A DNA stretch of 57,149 nucleotides from Cryomorphaceae bacterium (GTDB lineage: Bacteria > Bacteroidota > Bacteroidia > Flavobacteriales > Schleiferiaceae): positions 54,849 through 111,997 of the forward strand of contig WTIZ01000041.1 of assembly GCA_011525035.1 (NCBI GenBank), in the 5' to 3' direction. Below the pieces are notes generated by a model. The model was not told where the DNA came from, made no database searches, and saw only the letters and a list, made by a program, of their open reading frames with translations. Of this stretch, positions 45,575 to 57,000 are shown piece by piece; position 1 is the first letter of the stretch; each line of letters begins with the position of its first letter. A program made the translations under genes and the position numbers.

Positions 45575-45647
45575 GCGGAAGTAGCTCAGTTGGTAGAGCA
45601 TCAGCCTTCCAAGCTGAGGGTCGCGGGTTCGAATCCCGTCTTCCGCT
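45575..45647 (+). tRNA. tRNA-Gly (anticodon TCC)
   Basis: A 73-base cloverleaf with acceptor GCGGAAG/CTTCCGC, D stem GCTC/GAGC, anticodon loop CTTCCAA giving TCC, and a T stem around GCGGG/CCCGT (its outer pair is G-T). Only five bases separate it from tRNA-Tyr. Confidence 0.96.
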
Positions 45648-45658
45648 CAAAGGCTAAG

Positions 45659-45730
45659 GCCGATGTAGCTCAGGGGTAGAGCGTTTCCTTGGTAAGGAAG
45701 AGGTCACGGGTTCAATTCCCGTCATTGGCT
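45659..45730 (+). tRNA. tRNA-Thr (anticodon GGT)
   Basis: A 72-base cloverleaf with acceptor GCCGATG/CATTGGC (one G-T pair), D stem GCTC/GAGC, anticodon loop TTGGTAA giving GGT, T stem ACGGG/CCCGT. Second threonine tRNA of the cluster, 49 bases before tuf. Confidence 0.95.
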
Positions 45731-45779
45731 CTAAAATTTAGAATCTTTACACTGTTTATATATTTAATAATCGCTAGTC

Positions 45780-46967
45780 ATGGCAAAAGAGAATTTTGTA
45801 CGTACCAAGCCTCACTTGAACATTGGTACAATTGGTCACGTTGACCACGGAAAAACTACATTGACAGCAGCAATCACAACTTGTTTGGCGAATGCTGGTT
45901 TGTCTGAAAAAAGAGATTTCGATTCAATCGACAACGCTCCAGAAGAAAAAGAGCGTGGTATCACTATCAACACTTCACACGTTGAGTACGAGACGGCTAA
46001 CCGTCACTACGCACACGTTGACTGTCCAGGTCACGCGGATTACGTGAAGAACATGGTAACTGGTGCTGCTCAGATGGACGGTGCTATCCTCGTAGTAGCT
46101 GCTACGGATGGTCCAATGCCACAAACTCGTGAGCACATCCTTCTAGGCCGTCAGGTTGGTATTCCACGTATCGTTGTGTTCTTGAACAAAGCGGACATGG
46201 TTGATGACGAAGAATTGATGGAATTGGTAGACATGGAAGTTCGTGATCTACTTTCATTCTACGAGTACGATGGTGATAACACTCCAGTTATCCAAGGTTC
46301 TGCCCTAGGTGGTTTGAACGGAGAGCAGAAGTGGGTTGACACTATCATGGAATTGATGGACGCAGTTGATGCTTGGATCGAAGAGCCAGAGCGTGATCGC
46401 GATAAGCCATTCCTAATGCCAATCGAGGATGTATTCTCAATTACTGGTCGTGGTACTGTAGCAACTGGTCGTATCGAGACTGGTGTTGCAAACACAGGTG
46501 AAGCAGTAGAAATCATCGGTTTCGGTGACGAAAAATTGACTTCAACTATTACTGGTGTTGAAATGTTCCGTAAGATTTTGGATACGGGTGAAGCTGGTGA
46601 TAACGTAGGTATCCTTCTACGTGGTATCGACAAGTCTGATATCCGTCGTGGTATGGTAATCTGTAAGCCAGGTTCAATCACTCCTCACAAGAAGTTCAAA
46701 GCAGAGGTTTATGTTTTGAAGAAAGAGGAAGGTGGTCGTCACACTCCATTCCACAACAAATACCGTCCACAGTTCTACCTACGTACAACTGACGTAACAG
46801 GTGAAATTCACCTTCCAGACGGTGTTGAAATGGTAATGCCAGGTGATAACTTGAGCATCACTGTTGAGCTGATCGCAAATGTTGCTGTTAACACTGGTTT
46901 GCGTTTCGCAATCCGTGAAGGTGGTCGTACAGTAGGTGCTGGTCAGGTAACTGAGATCATCGAGTAA
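45780..46967 (+). CDS. tuf: Elongation factor Tu
   Basis: A 395-residue GTPase that brings aminoacyl-tRNA to the ribosome. Walker A GHVDHGKT is near 19-26, switch [14 protein letters not shown] near 81-92 and the guanine-binding NKAD near 135-138; domains 2 and 3 follow. The gene sits between tRNA-Thr and tRNA-Trp, an arrangement common in this phylum, and probably shares the tRNA operon promoter. Codon choice is strongly biased toward the highly expressed set. Confidence 0.98.
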   Translation: MAKENFVRTKPHLNIGTIGHVDHGKTTLTAAITTCLANAGLSEKRDFDSIDNAPEEKERGITINTSHVEYETANRHYAHVDCPGHADYVKNMVTGAAQMDGAILVVAATDGPMPQTREHILLGRQVGIPRIVVFLNKADMVDDEELMELVDMEVRDLLSFYEYDGDNTPVIQGSALGGLNGEQKWVDTIMELMDAVDAWIEEPERDRDKPFLMPIEDVFSITGRGTVATGRIETGVANTGEAVEIIGFGDEKLTSTITGVEMFRKILDTGEAGDNVGILLRGIDKSDIRRGMVICKPGSITPHKKFKAEVYVLKKEEGGRHTPFHNKYRPQFYLRTTDVTGEIHLPDGVEMVMPGDNLSITVELIANVAVNTGLRFAIREGGRTVGAGQVTEIIE

Positions 46968-47003
46968 TACACTCGACTGAATAACCACAAGGTAGTTAAG
47001 GTG

Positions 47004-47024
47004 CCTCCTTTTTAGGAGGTGCCT
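47004..47024 (+). terminator. Weak hairpin after tuf
   Basis: A 6-bp stem CCTCCT/AGGAGG with a TTTT loop, flanked by direct repeats of GGTGCCT; the T-run afterwards is poor (CTTTCTG). It may be a partial terminator or a processing site before tRNA-Trp. Confidence 0.35.
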
Positions 47025-47036
47025 TTCTGCCTACAT

Positions 47037-47107
47037 ACGGGCATAGTTCAATGGTAGAATAGCGGTCTCCAAAACCGTTGATCAGGGTTCGAATCCTTGT
47101 GCCCGTG
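47037..47107 (+). tRNA. tRNA-Trp (anticodon CCA)
   Basis: A 71-base cloverleaf with acceptor ACGGGCA/TGCCCGT, anticodon loop CTCCAAA giving CCA, T stem CAGGG/CCTTG (one G-T pair) and discriminator G as expected for tryptophan. It lies 15 bases before secE. Confidence 0.95.
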
Positions 47108-47122
47108 CAAAGAGATAAAAAG

Positions 47123-47317
47123 ATGAGCAAAATAATTACATCACTACAAGATTCTTGGAACGAGTTTGCAGTTAAAGCAACTTGGCCTTCATTGAGTGAA
47201 CTACAAAAGAGCACAGTTCTCGTAATCATAGGAACTATCATCTTTTCGCTAGTAGTATTTGGTATGGACAAAGCAATCTCAACAGTGCTTGAGTTTGTGT
47301 ATTCAATTTTCGGATAA
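47123..47317 (+). CDS. secE: Preprotein translocase subunit SecE
   Basis: A 64-residue single-helix subunit of SecYEG. The amphipathic stretch NEFAVKATWPSLSELQKST precedes the membrane helix at about 32-55. A longer frame begins at 47078 inside tRNA-Trp, so the ATG at 47123 is chosen. nusG starts 2 bases after the stop. Confidence 0.95.
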   Translation: MSKIITSLQDSWNEFAVKATWPSLSELQKSTVLVIIGTIIFSLVVFGMDKAISTVLEFVYSIFG

Positions 47318-47319
47318 TC

Positions 47320-47868
47320 ATGTCAGATACTGGAATGAAATGGTACGTTCTCCGCACTATTAGCGGTCAAGAACACAAGACCAAGACTTACATCGAAAAG
47401 GAGATGGCACATGCTGGCATGAGCGATCTTGTTGGTCAGATTGTAATCCCTATGGAGAAAGTTGTGCAAGTTCGCAACGGTAAGAAGGTCATCAAAGAGA
47501 AGACCAAGACTCCGGGATACATGTACGTTGAAACTACGCTGACAGGTGAAGTAAGTCACATGATTAAGAACCTTCCTAATGTGGTTGGATTCTTGTCAAA
47601 TGTAAAAGGTGGAGATCCTTCACCAATGCGTGCATCAGAAGTAAGCCGTCTACTCGGAGAGGTGGATAGAGAGGCTGAAAATGCTGCAATGCTGTTGATT
47701 CCATTTACGGTGGGTGAGACAGTAAAAGTGATCAATGGTCCTTTCAGCACATTTGATGCGACCATTGAGAAAATCAACGAGGAGAAACAAAAACTGGAGG
47801 TTACTGTTAAAATCTTCGGTCGTAAGACTCCTGTTGAGTTGAGCTTCACGGAAGTGGAGAAGTTATAA
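47320..47868 (+). CDS. nusG: Transcription termination/antitermination factor NusG
   Basis: A 182-residue factor that binds RNA polymerase and links it to Rho or the ribosome. The NGN domain starts at MKWYVLRTISGQEHKTKTYI and includes TPGYMYVE; a KOW domain at about 125-160 has FTVGETVKVINGPFSTFDA. Forms a unit with secE; a 94-base gap leads to rplK. Confidence 0.97.
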   Translation: MSDTGMKWYVLRTISGQEHKTKTYIEKEMAHAGMSDLVGQIVIPMEKVVQVRNGKKVIKEKTKTPGYMYVETTLTGEVSHMIKNLPNVVGFLSNVKGGDPSPMRASEVSRLLGEVDREAENAAMLLIPFTVGETVKVINGPFSTFDATIEKINEEKQKLEVTVKIFGRKTPVELSFTEVEKL

Positions 47869-47962
47869 TTGATATAGATGTGAGACTATATATAGGTTCG
47901 TTTTTCATGCTTCCAACTAGAGAAACGGCCACAACAACAACGCTAAATAGTAATAACAAGAA

Positions 47963-48400
47963 ATGGCAAAAGAGGTTAGTAAAGTAGTAAAGCTTCAGGT
48001 CCGTGGTGGCCAGGCTAACCCTTCTCCTCCTGTAGGTCCAGCATTGGGTGCTGCGGGTGTCAACATCATGGAGTTCTGTAAGCAGTTTAATGCTCGTTCA
48101 CAGGACAAAATGGGTCAGGTGTTGCCGGTAGTGATTTCTGTATACACAGATAAGAGCTTCGACTTCATCGTTAAGACACCTCCAGCAGCAGTACAATTGA
48201 TGGAAGCTGCAAAGATCAAGAAGGGATCATCAGAGCCTAACCGTAGTAAAGTTGCTAAAGTTACTTGGGATGCTGTTCGCAAGATTGCAGAGGATAAAAT
48301 GGTTGATTTGAACTGTTTTACCGTTGAATCAGCAATGTCTATGATTGCTGGTACTGCAAGAAGTATGGGTATAACTGTTACAGGCGAGAAGCCGTTTTAA
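47963..48400 (+). CDS. rplK: 50S ribosomal protein uL11
   Basis: A 145-residue protein of the GTPase-associated centre. The proline-rich N-terminal [20 protein letters not shown] and the rRNA-binding C-terminal domain ([13 protein letters not shown]) are typical. First ribosomal protein gene of the rplKAJL-rpoBC run; the 94-base leader before it has no clear structure that I could assign. rplA follows after 16 bases. Confidence 0.98.
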   Translation: MAKEVSKVVKLQVRGGQANPSPPVGPALGAAGVNIMEFCKQFNARSQDKMGQVLPVVISVYTDKSFDFIVKTPPAAVQLMEAAKIKKGSSEPNRSKVAKVTWDAVRKIAEDKMVDLNCFTVESAMSMIAGTARSMGITVTGEKPF

Positions 48401-48416
48401 TTAAAAGTTTGAAGCA

Positions 48417-49109
48417 ATGGCAAAATTGACGAAAAACATGAAAAACGCGCTCGCTAAACTTGAAAAGGGTAAAGTATACTCTGTAAGCGAAGCAGCGGCC
48501 TTAGTAAAAGAGGTAAACTGCACTAAGTTTGATGCATCTGTTAACTTGGCAGTTCGTTTGGGTGTTGACCCACGTAAAGCAAACCAAATGGTTCGTGGCG
48601 TGGTAAGTCTTCCTCACGGAACTGGTAAGAGCGTACGTGTTTTGGCTTTAGTAACACCAGATAAGGTGGAAGAAGCAAAAGCAGCAGGTGCTGATTACGC
48701 GGGCCTTGATGAGTTCATCGAGAAAATCAAAGGCGGTTGGACGGACATTGACGTGATCGTTACAATGCCTTCAGTAATGGGTAAGATTGGACCTTTGGGT
48801 CGTGTATTGGGTCCTCGTGGCTTGATGCCGAATCCTAAGTCTGGTACCGTTACTATGGATGTAGCAAAAGCTGTAGGTGAAGTAAAAGCCGGTAAGATCG
48901 ACTTTAAAGTAGATCGTTACGGTATTGTTCACGCAGCTGTAGGTAAGGTATCTTTTGATGCAGCGAAGATTCAAGAGAACGCTGAGGAATTGATCAGAAC
49001 ATTGAACAAACTCAAGCCATCTGCGGCGAAGGGTACGTACATGAAATCTGTATACATTTCTTCAACAATGTCTCCGGGTATTGCTGTAGATGCTAAGTCA
49101 GTTTCATAA
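48417..49109 (+). CDS. rplA: 50S ribosomal protein uL1
   Basis: A 230-residue L1-stalk protein. The motif [20 protein letters not shown] (about 121-140) is the family signature, followed by KSGTVT and [18 protein letters not shown]. In many bacteria L1 represses its own operon by binding the leader; no clear site was recognised here. rplJ follows after 20 bases. Confidence 0.98.
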   Translation: MAKLTKNMKNALAKLEKGKVYSVSEAAALVKEVNCTKFDASVNLAVRLGVDPRKANQMVRGVVSLPHGTGKSVRVLALVTPDKVEEAKAAGADYAGLDEFIEKIKGGWTDIDVIVTMPSVMGKIGPLGRVLGPRGLMPNPKSGTVTMDVAKAVGEVKAGKIDFKVDRYGIVHAAVGKVSFDAAKIQENAEELIRTLNKLKPSAAKGTYMKSVYISSTMSPGIAVDAKSVS

Positions 49110-49129
49110 TCTTAAACGAGGAAAGCATC

Positions 49130-49651
49130 ATGACAAGAGAAGATAAACTTACTCAAATCGAAGAGCTAACAACTATTCTTAACGATACACCGACAATTTA
49201 CTTGGCGGATATCGAAGCACTAGATGCTGATACTACTTCTAGCTTGCGTAGAGCGAGCTTCGGTAAAGGTATCAAGCTGACAGTGGTTAAGAACACGTTG
49301 CTCAAGAAAGCTATGGATGCGTCTGAGAAAGACTTTGATGGTCTTTACGACGTATTGAAAGGAAACACTAGTATTATGCTTGCTGAAGCTGGTAACGCTC
49401 CTGCGAAACTCATTAAAGAGTTCCGTAAGAAGAACGACAAGCCAGTTTTGAAAGGCGCTTGGATTGAAGAAAGCGTTTATGTAGGTGATGAAAACTTGGA
49501 AATGTTAACTGCAATCAAGTCTAAAGAAGAGTTGATTGGAGATGTATTGACATTGCTCCAGAGCCCTGCGAAAAACGTTGTTTCTGCACTTCAAAGTGCC
49601 GGTGGAAGCCTTGCTGGTCTCCTAAAAACTTTGGAAGAGCGCAACGCGTAA
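49130..49651 (+). CDS. rplJ: 50S ribosomal protein uL10
   Basis: A 173-residue stalk base protein that carries L7/L12 dimers on its C-terminal helix. The N-terminal domain includes LTVVKNTLLKKAM, and the C-terminal helix ends with SLAGLLKTLEERNA. The 20-base gap from rplA leaves no room for a long L10 leader of the E. coli type. rplL follows after 51 bases. Confidence 0.97.
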   Translation: MTREDKLTQIEELTTILNDTPTIYLADIEALDADTTSSLRRASFGKGIKLTVVKNTLLKKAMDASEKDFDGLYDVLKGNTSIMLAEAGNAPAKLIKEFRKKNDKPVLKGAWIEESVYVGDENLEMLTAIKSKEELIGDVLTLLQSPAKNVVSALQSAGGSLAGLLKTLEERNA

Positions 49652-49702
49652 TTCCTTGAATAACAAATAACTAAGAATTAAACTTTTTAAATTTTACTAA
49701 AA

Positions 49703-50080
49703 ATGGCTGATATCAAAGAATTGGGCGATGCTCTAGTAAACTTGACAGTTAAAGAAGTATCTGAATTGGCAGATTACTTGAAAGAAGAATATGGCATCGA
49801 GCCGGCTGCTGCTGCAGTAGCTGTTGCTGGTCCTGCAGCTGGCGGCGAAGCTGGTGGTGGCGACGAGCAAACTGAGTTCGACGTAATCTTGAAAGCTGCT
49901 GGCGGTTCTAAACTTGCTGTAGTTAAGCTTGTTAAGGAAATGACTGGACTTGGCTTGAAAGAAGCGAAAGAAAAAGTAGATAGCGCACCTGCTGCATTGA
50001 AGGAAGGCGTATCAAAAGACGAAGCAGAAGCTTTGAAAGCACAGCTTGAAGAAGCTGGTGCTGAAGTAGAGATCAAGTAA
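49703..50080 (+). CDS. rplL: 50S ribosomal protein bL12 (L7/L12)
   Basis: A 125-residue stalk protein that recruits translation GTPases. The N-terminal dimerisation region is followed by an Ala/Gly-rich hinge (about 35-54) and the C-terminal domain with [20 protein letters not shown] and [13 protein letters not shown] long hairpin follows its stop and probably limits read-through into rpoB. Confidence 0.98.
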   Translation: MADIKELGDALVNLTVKEVSELADYLKEEYGIEPAAAAVAVAGPAAGGEAGGGDEQTEFDVILKAAGGSKLAVVKLVKEMTGLGLKEAKEKVDSAPAALKEGVSKDEAEALKAQLEEAGAEVEIK

Positions 50081-50102
50081 TTGATCACCTGCTAGGTTAT
50101 CC

Positions 50103-50145
50103 GGTTTAGGTCTTTGGGGAGGTCCCCTTAGACCTAAACCTTTTT
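50103..50145 (+). terminator. Attenuator-like terminator between rplL and rpoB
   Basis: An outer 11-bp stem GGTTTAGGTCT/AGACCTAAACC encloses an inner GGGG/CCCC hairpin with loop AGGT, and TTTTT follows. It lies 27 bases before the rpoB start. In E. coli a partial terminator at the same place lowers rpoBC relative to the ribosomal genes. Confidence 0.85.
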
Positions 50146-50171
50146 GTGTTTAATTAACATTTTGGGCTGAA

Positions 50172-53100
50172 ATGGTAAACCAAATTAATGCTCCACAGGA
50201 GCGAATCAACTTCTCATCAACTGCTATTAAGACGGCATTCCCGGACTTTCTAGACATTCAGTTGAAGAGCTTTATGGACTTCTTCCAGATTGAGACGAAG
50301 CCATCAGAAAGATCAGAAGAAGGTCTTCACCGCGTATTTGCGGAAAATTTCCCTATTTCGGATTCAAGAAACAACTTCGTTCTTGAGTTCTTGGACTACT
50401 TTGTAGATCCACCGCGTTATTCAGAGCGCGAATGTATCGAGCGTGGCTTGACATTCTGTGTTCCATTGAAGGCGCGTCTAAAATTGTACTGTACGGATCC
50501 AGAGCACGAAGATTTTGAAACGATTGTTCAAGACGTGTATCTCGGAACCATCCCTTATATGTCTCCACGAGGCACCTTTATCGTAAACGGTGCTGAGCGT
50601 ATTATTGTGAGCCAGTTGCACCGTTCACCAGGTGTTTTCTTCGGTCAGTCGTACCACGCAAACGGAACTAAACTCTATTCAGCCCGTATTATTCCGTTTA
50701 AAGGATCTTGGATTGAATTCGCTACGGATATCAACCAAGTGATGTATGCGTACATTGACCGTAAGAAGAAGTTACCTGTAACGACGCTACTGCGTTCTAT
50801 TGGTTACGAAAGAGACAAAGACATTCTTGAAATCTTTGACCTTGCAGAAGAAGTTAAGGTGAGCAAAGCAGCGTTGAAGCGCTCTATTGGCCGTAAGCTT
50901 GCTGCAAGAGTACTGAAGACGTGGATTGAAGATTTCGTTGATGAGGATACTGGTGAAGTTGTATCTATTGAGCGTAACGAGGTTATTTTGGACCGCGATA
51001 CGATTCTAGATAAAGAACACACGGAAGAAATCCTTGATGCTGAAGTAAGTACTATCCTACTTCACAAAGAAGATATTGCATCTTCAGATTTCGCAATCAT
51101 TCACAACACCCTTCAAAAGGATCCAACGAATACGGAGAAAGAGGCTGTAGAGCACATCTACCGTCAGTTGCGTAACGCGGAACCGCCTGATGAAGAAACA
51201 GCTCGTGGTATTATCGACAAATTGTTCTTCTCTGAGCAGCGTTACTCTCTAGGTGAGGTAGGGCGTTACCGTTTGAACAAGAAATTGTACGAAGGTTCTG
51301 ATGAAGATTCTCAGGTATTGACAAAAGGCGATATCATTGAAATCATCAAGCGTTTGATTGAGTTGATTAACTCTAAGGCAGAGATTGATGATATCGACCA
51401 CTTGAGTAACCGTCGTGTACGTACCGTAGGTGAGCAGATGGCCAACCAATTTGGTGTAGGTCTTGCTCGTATGGCGCGTACAATTCGTGAGCGTATGAAC
51501 GTTCGTGATAACGAGGTATTTACTCCGATTGATTTGATCAACGCGAAGACATTGTCTTCAGTGATTAATTCTTTCTTTGGTACCAACCAGCTAAGCCAGT
51601 TTATGGACCAGACCAACCCATTGTCTGAGATTACGCACAAGCGTCGTCTTTCAGCCTTAGGTCCTGGTGGTCTTTCTCGTGAGCGTGCAGGTTTCGAGGT
51701 TCGTGATGTTCACTACACGCACTACGGTCGTTTGTGTCCTATCGAAACTCCTGAAGGTCCAAACATTGGTTTGATTTCTTCACTTTGTGTGTATGCCAAA
51801 GTGAACTCTATGGGATTCATCGAAACACCTTACCGCAAAGTTGAAGAAGGTAAAGTTGTTGTTGATGAAGCACCACAATACTTAAGTGCAGAAGAAGAGG
51901 AAGCGAAAGTTATCGCTCAGGCGAATGCTCCAATCAGCCCAGACGGAACATTCATTAATGAGAAGGTAAAAGTTCGCGAGGAAGGTGACTTCCCAGTTGT
52001 TGAGCCGACGACCATTGATTTCATGGACGTTGCGCCAAACCAGATTGCTTCTATTTCTGCATCCCTCATTCCATTCCTTGAGCACGATGATGCAAACCGT
52101 GCATTGATGGGATCGAACATGATGCGTCAGGCCGTACCACTATTACGTCCTGAAGCACCAATCGTTGGTACTGGTCTTGAAAGACAAGTAGCTACAGATT
52201 CACGTGTATTGATCAACTCTGAAGGAGCAGGTACTGTTGAGTACGTAGATTCTATGCAGATTCAGATTCGTTACGACCGTAGCGAAGAAGATCGCGCAGT
52301 GAGCTTCGAAGAAGACGTGAAGACGTACCATTTGGTGAAGTTCCAGAAGACCAACCAAGGAACAACCATCAACTTGAAGCCTATCGTTAAGAGAGGCGAT
52401 CGCGTTGAATTTGGACAAGTTCTTTGTGAAGGTTACGCAACGCAGAAAGGTGAGCTCGCCTTGGGTCGTAACATGTTGGTATCGTTCATGCCTTGGAAAG
52501 GGTACAACTTTGAGGATGCAATCGTAATCTCAGAGCGTGTAGTACGTGAAGACATCTTTACTTCTATCCACATCGACGAGTACTCTTTGGAAGTACGTGA
52601 TACGAAATTGGGTGCTGAAGAATTGACAGCGGATATTCCAAACGTTAGTGAGGAAGCTACTAAAGATCTCGACGAGAACGGTATTATCCGTGTAGGTGCT
52701 GAAATTAAGCCAGGTGATATCCTCATCGGTAAGATTACACCTAAAGGAGAGAGCGATCCTTCGCCAGAAGAGAAACTTCTTCGCGCCATCTTTGGTGATA
52801 AGGCCGGTGATGTGAAAGATGCTTCATTGAAAGCTTCTCCATCATTGAATGGTGTGGTGATCGACAAGAAGTTGTTTACACGTTTGGTTAAAGACAAGCG
52901 TCAACGTGCTGAAGACAAAGAAGAAATCGCACAGCTCGATCTTGAAATGGCTGCTGAATTGGCAGACTTGAAGTCGGTGTTCGTTTCTAAATTGAGCGCT
53001 TTGGTTCAGGGTAAGACTTCTCAAGGTGTCATCAACGACCTTAACGAAGATGTAATTCCTAAGGGAACGAAGTTTACGTTGAAAGCGTTGAACGCAATTG

Positions 53101-53990
53101 AAGATTACAGCCGTATCGTAGGTGGTAAGTGGACGACAGACGACGTTCGCAACGACAAAATCGATACGTTGATTCACAACTATAAGATTCGAGTAAATGA
53201 TATCCAAGGTTCATACCGCCGTAAGCGCTTCGCGATTACCGTAGGTGATGAGCTACCAGCAGGTATCGTGAAATTGGCCAAAGTATACATCGCTAAGAAG
53301 CGTAAGCTGAAAGTAGGTGATAAGATGGCTGGTCGTCACGGTAACAAAGGTATCGTTGCGAGAATTGTACGTGATGAAGACATGCCGTTCTTGGAAGATG
53401 GAACTCCAGTGGATATCGTATTGAACCCACTAGGTGTACCTTCTCGTATGAACATCGGTCAGATTTACGAAACTGTACTAGGTTGGGCAGGTAGAAAGCT
53501 TGATAAAAACTTTGCTACACCAATCTTTGACGGTGCGTCACTTGATGATATCTCTTCGTACGTGAGCGAGGCAGGTCTTCCTGAATTCGGTCACACACAA
53601 TTGTACGATGGAGGTACTGGTGAGCCGTTTGATCAGAGAGCAACTGTAGGTATTATCTACATGTTGAAACTAGGTCACATGGTTGATGATAAGATGCACG
53701 CTCGTTCTATTGGTCCATACTCATTGATTACACAGCAACCGTTGGGTGGTAAAGCTCAGTTTGGTGGTCAGCGTTTCGGTGAGATGGAGGTATGGGCACT
53801 TGAGGCCTTCGGTGCTGCTAACATCTTGCGTGAAATCCTCACAGTGAAATCGGATGACGTTATTGGTCGTGCGAAGACTTATGAGGCAATCGTGAAAGGT
53901 GAGCGTATGCCGACTCCAGGTATCCCAGAATCGTTCAATGTATTGCTACATGAATTGAAAGGTTTAGGATTGAAAGTAACGTTGGACTAA
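50172..53990 (+). CDS. rpoB: RNA polymerase beta subunit
   Basis: A 1272-residue catalytic subunit. Seen in order: the N-terminal protrusion and lobe, the rifampicin-region sequence [20 protein letters not shown] followed by [16 protein letters not shown] (near 475-510), the [13 protein letters not shown] motif (near 780), [12 protein letters not shown] (near 1055), and the C-terminal anchor [17 protein letters not shown]. The rifampicin-region residues look wild type and no resistance change is evident. rpoC starts 51 bases downstream with a hairpin between. Confidence 0.98.
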   Translation: MVNQINAPQERINFSSTAIKTAFPDFLDIQLKSFMDFFQIETKPSERSEEGLHRVFAENFPISDSRNNFVLEFLDYFVDPPRYSERECIERGLTFCVPLKARLKLYCTDPEHEDFETIVQDVYLGTIPYMSPRGTFIVNGAERIIVSQLHRSPGVFFGQSYHANGTKLYSARIIPFKGSWIEFATDINQVMYAYIDRKKKLPVTTLLRSIGYERDKDILEIFDLAEEVKVSKAALKRSIGRKLAARVLKTWIEDFVDEDTGEVVSIERNEVILDRDTILDKEHTEEILDAEVSTILLHKEDIASSDFAIIHNTLQKDPTNTEKEAVEHIYRQLRNAEPPDEETARGIIDKLFFSEQRYSLGEVGRYRLNKKLYEGSDEDSQVLTKGDIIEIIKRLIELINSKAEIDDIDHLSNRRVRTVGEQMANQFGVGLARMARTIRERMNVRDNEVFTPIDLINAKTLSSVINSFFGTNQLSQFMDQTNPLSEITHKRRLSALGPGGLSRERAGFEVRDVHYTHYGRLCPIETPEGPNIGLISSLCVYAKVNSMGFIETPYRKVEEGKVVVDEAPQYLSAEEEEAKVIAQANAPISPDGTFINEKVKVREEGDFPVVEPTTIDFMDVAPNQIASISASLIPFLEHDDANRALMGSNMMRQAVPLLRPEAPIVGTGLERQVATDSRVLINSEGAGTVEYVDSMQIQIRYDRSEEDRAVSFEEDVKTYHLVKFQKTNQGTTINLKPIVKRGDRVEFGQVLCEGYATQKGELALGRNMLVSFMPWKGYNFEDAIVISERVVREDIFTSIHIDEYSLEVRDTKLGAEELTADIPNVSEEATKDLDENGIIRVGAEIKPGDILIGKITPKGESDPSPEEKLLRAIFGDKAGDVKDASLKASPSLNGVVIDKKLFTRLVKDKRQRAEDKEEIAQLDLEMAAELADLKSVFVSKLSALVQGKTSQGVINDLNEDVIPKGTKFTLKALNAIEDYSRIVGGKWTTDDVRNDKIDTLIHNYKIRVNDIQGSYRRKRFAITVGDELPAGIVKLAKVYIAKKRKLKVGDKMAGRHGNKGIVARIVRDEDMPFLEDGTPVDIVLNPLGVPSRMNIGQIYETVLGWAGRKLDKNFATPIFDGASLDDISSYVSEAGLPEFGHTQLYDGGTGEPFDQRATVGIIYMLKLGHMVDDKMHARSIGPYSLITQQPLGGKAQFGGQRFGEMEVWALEAFGAANILREILTVKSDDVIGRAKTYEAIVKGERMPTPGIPESFNVLLHELKGLGLKVTLD

Positions 53991-54003
53991 AAAATGAATA
54001 ATC

Positions 54004-54027
54004 CCTGAGGCTTCGGCCTCGGGTTTT
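54004..54027 (+). terminator. Terminator-like hairpin between rpoB and rpoC
   Basis: An 8-bp stem (CCTGAGGC with GCCTCGGG, including one G-T pair) closed by a TTCG tetraloop is followed by TTTT. It sits inside what should be one rpoBC transcript, 15 bases before the rpoC ATG. Confidence 0.6.
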
Positions 54028-54041
54028 AATACAATCGCATT

Positions 54042-57000
54042 ATGGCTCTAAGAAAAAGCGATAAAAATCAAAACAGCGCATTCAACAAGATCACAATCTC
54101 GTTGACTGCCCCAGAAACCATCCTTGAAAACAGTCATGGAGAGGTTTTGAAACCAGAAACAATCAACTACCGTACGCACAAACCAGAGCGTGATGGTCTC
54201 TTCTGTGAGCGCATCTTCGGTCCTGTTAAGGATTACGAGTGTGCTTGTGGTAAGTACAAGCGTATCCGTTACAAGGGTATTGTTTGTGACCGTTGTGGTG
54301 TTGAGGTGACTGAAAAGAAAGTACGTCGTGACCGTGTAGGACACATCTCTTTGGTGGTTCCTGTCGTTCACATTTGGTACTTCCGTTCGTTGCCAAATAA
54401 AATTGGTTACCTATTGGGATTGCCGTCTAAAAAGTTAGACATGGTGATTTACTACGAGCGTTATGTAGTAATTCAAGCAGGTAATGCAGTAGATAACGAG
54501 GGTAACCCTCTTGAGCGCATGCAGTTCTTGACAGAAGACGAGTACTTGGATGCAATGGAGCGTTTACCAATCGAGAACCAGTACTTGGAAGATTCTGATC
54601 CAAATAAATTCATCGCCAAAATGGGTGCTGAAGCAGTTCAAGCGCTACTAGGTACGCTTGATTTGGATGAGTTGTCTTACCAGTTGCGCCACAAGGCCAA
54701 CACGGAAACTTCTCAGCAGCGTAAGCAAGAAGCGTTGAAGCGTCTACAGGTTGTAGAGAGCTTGCGCGATGCAAACTCACGTATTGAGAACAATCCAGAG
54801 TGGATGGTGATGAGCGTAGTTCCAGTGATTCCACCAGAACTTCGTCCATTAGTACCGCTAGATGGTGGTCGTTTCGCAACATCAGATTTGAATGATCTGT
54901 ACCGTCGTGTAATTATCCGTAACAACCGTTTGAAGCGTCTTCTTGAAATCAAGGCACCAGAGGTGATCTTGAGAAATGAGAAACGTATGCTTCAGGAATC
55001 TGTAGATAGCCTTTTCGACAACACTCGTAAGTCGTCTGCAGTGAAGACAGAAAGCAACCGTCCTTTGAAATCACTTTCAGATTCATTGAAAGGTAAGCAA
55101 GGTCGTTTCCGTCAAAACCTATTGGGTAAGCGTGTGGATTACTCAGCACGTTCGGTAATTGTTGTAGGTCCAGAATTGAAACTACACGAATGTGGTCTTC
55201 CTAAGAACATGGCTGCAGAGCTTTACAAGCCGTTCATCGTACGTAAGTTGATTGAAAGAGGTATCGTGAAGACTGTGAAGTCTGGTAAGAAGATCATTGA
55301 TCGTCGCGACCCAGTTGTTTGGGACATCCTAGAAAACGTGATGAAAGGTCATCCGGTACTATTGAACCGTGCACCGACCCTTCACCGTTTGGGTATCCAA
55401 GCGTTCCAGCCGAAGCTTATCGAGGGTAAGGCAATCCAATTGCACCCGCTAGCGTGTACGGCATTTAACGCGGATTTCGATGGTGACCAGATGGCTGTTC
55501 ACTTGCCGCTAGGTCCAGCTGCGATCTTGGAAGCGCAAGTATTGATGCTAGCTTCTCACAACATCTTGAACCCTGCAAACGGTTCGCCTATTGCAGTTCC
55601 TTCTCAGGATATGGTATTGGGTCTGTACTACATGACCAAATCCATGAAGAATACTAAGGAAATGCCTGTAAGAGGTGAGGGTATGGTATTCTACTCTCCT
55701 GAAGAAGTGGGAATCGCTTTGAATGAAGGTGCTGTTGATCTGCATGCTCAGATTAAGATCAAAGGGCGTGTTGAGCAAGAAGATGGTTCTATGAAGATGG
55801 AATTCATCGAGACTACTGTTGGTCGAGTATTGTTCAACCAAGCAGTTCCAGAGCGCGTACCTTATATCAACCAAGTACTTACTAAGAAAGCGTTGCGTGG
55901 TATTATCGCTGATGTTTTGAAGAAGACAGATGTACCTGCTACAGCGAAGTTCTTAGATGATATTAAGTCTATGGGTTACGGCCGTGCATTCCGCGGTGGT
56001 CTATCGTTCTCATTGAATGATATCCGTATCCCAGATGCGAAGGAAAAATTGATCTCAGAAGCTTCGGAAGAAGTAGAAGGCATTTTCGCTTCGTACAACA
56101 TGGGTCTTATCACCAACAACGAACGTTACAACCAGGTAATTGACGTATGGACCAACACCAATGCTCGTTTGACGCAAGAAGCGATGAGCACGTTGATCAA
56201 CGACCGTCAAGGTTTTAACCCAATCTACATGATGCTTGATTCTGGAGCACGTGGTTCTAAAGAGCAGATTCGTCAGCTCTCTGGTATGCGTGGTTTGATG
56301 GCTAAGCCACAGAAATCAGGTTCTGCAGGTGGTGAGATTATTGAAAACCCGATTATCTCGAACTTTAAGGAAGGTCTATCCATCCTTGAGTACTTTATTT
56401 CAACGCACGGTGCACGTAAAGGTCTTGCGGATACGGCATTGAAAACGGCGGATGCTGGTTACTTGACGCGTCGTCTACACGATGTTGCTCAGGATGTAGT
56501 TGTAAACGAGGTAGATTGTGGCACATTGCGTGGTTTGGAGGTAACTGCACTGAAGAAGAGCGAAGAGATCGTAGAATCGCTTGCTGAGCGTATCATCGGT
56601 CGTGTTTCTTTGAACGACGTAGTTGATCCGTTGACCGACGAAGTATACATCGAAGCAGGTGAACTCATCACTGAGGAGATTGCCAATAAGATTGATGCAT
56701 CTGCCATCGAAACTGTAGAAGTACGCTCTCCATTGACATGTGCTACGAAGCGCGGAATTTGTGAGAAGTGTTACGGTACCAACCTCGCTACCAATAAAGG
56801 TGCGCAGCAAGGTGATTCAGTAGGTGTTATTGCAGCACAGTCTATTGGTGAGCCGGGTACACAGTTGACACTACGTACCTTCCACGTAGGGGGTACAGCA
56901 GGTAACGTATCTGAGGAGAACAAGATTCTAGCGAAATTCGATGGTAAAATCGAACTAGAAGATGTTCGTACAGTAGATAATGAAGATGGCGACAAGATTG

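Noticed and set aside
45403-45657. 84-residue open frame across the tRNA-Thr/Tyr/Gly genes
   Set aside because: It lies wholly over three well-folded tRNAs and is a by-product of their conserved arms.
47869-47962. Possible L1/L11 regulatory leader before rplK
   Set aside because: I found no convincing stem resembling the L1-binding site and no full TAnnTTTG box; kept as unexplained spacer.
49110-49129. L10-type autoregulatory leader before rplJ
   Set aside because: The gap is only 20 bases, too short for the known leader structure.
52433-52897. 154-residue minus-strand frame inside rpoB
   Set aside because: Antisense shadow of a highly expressed gene with biased codons.
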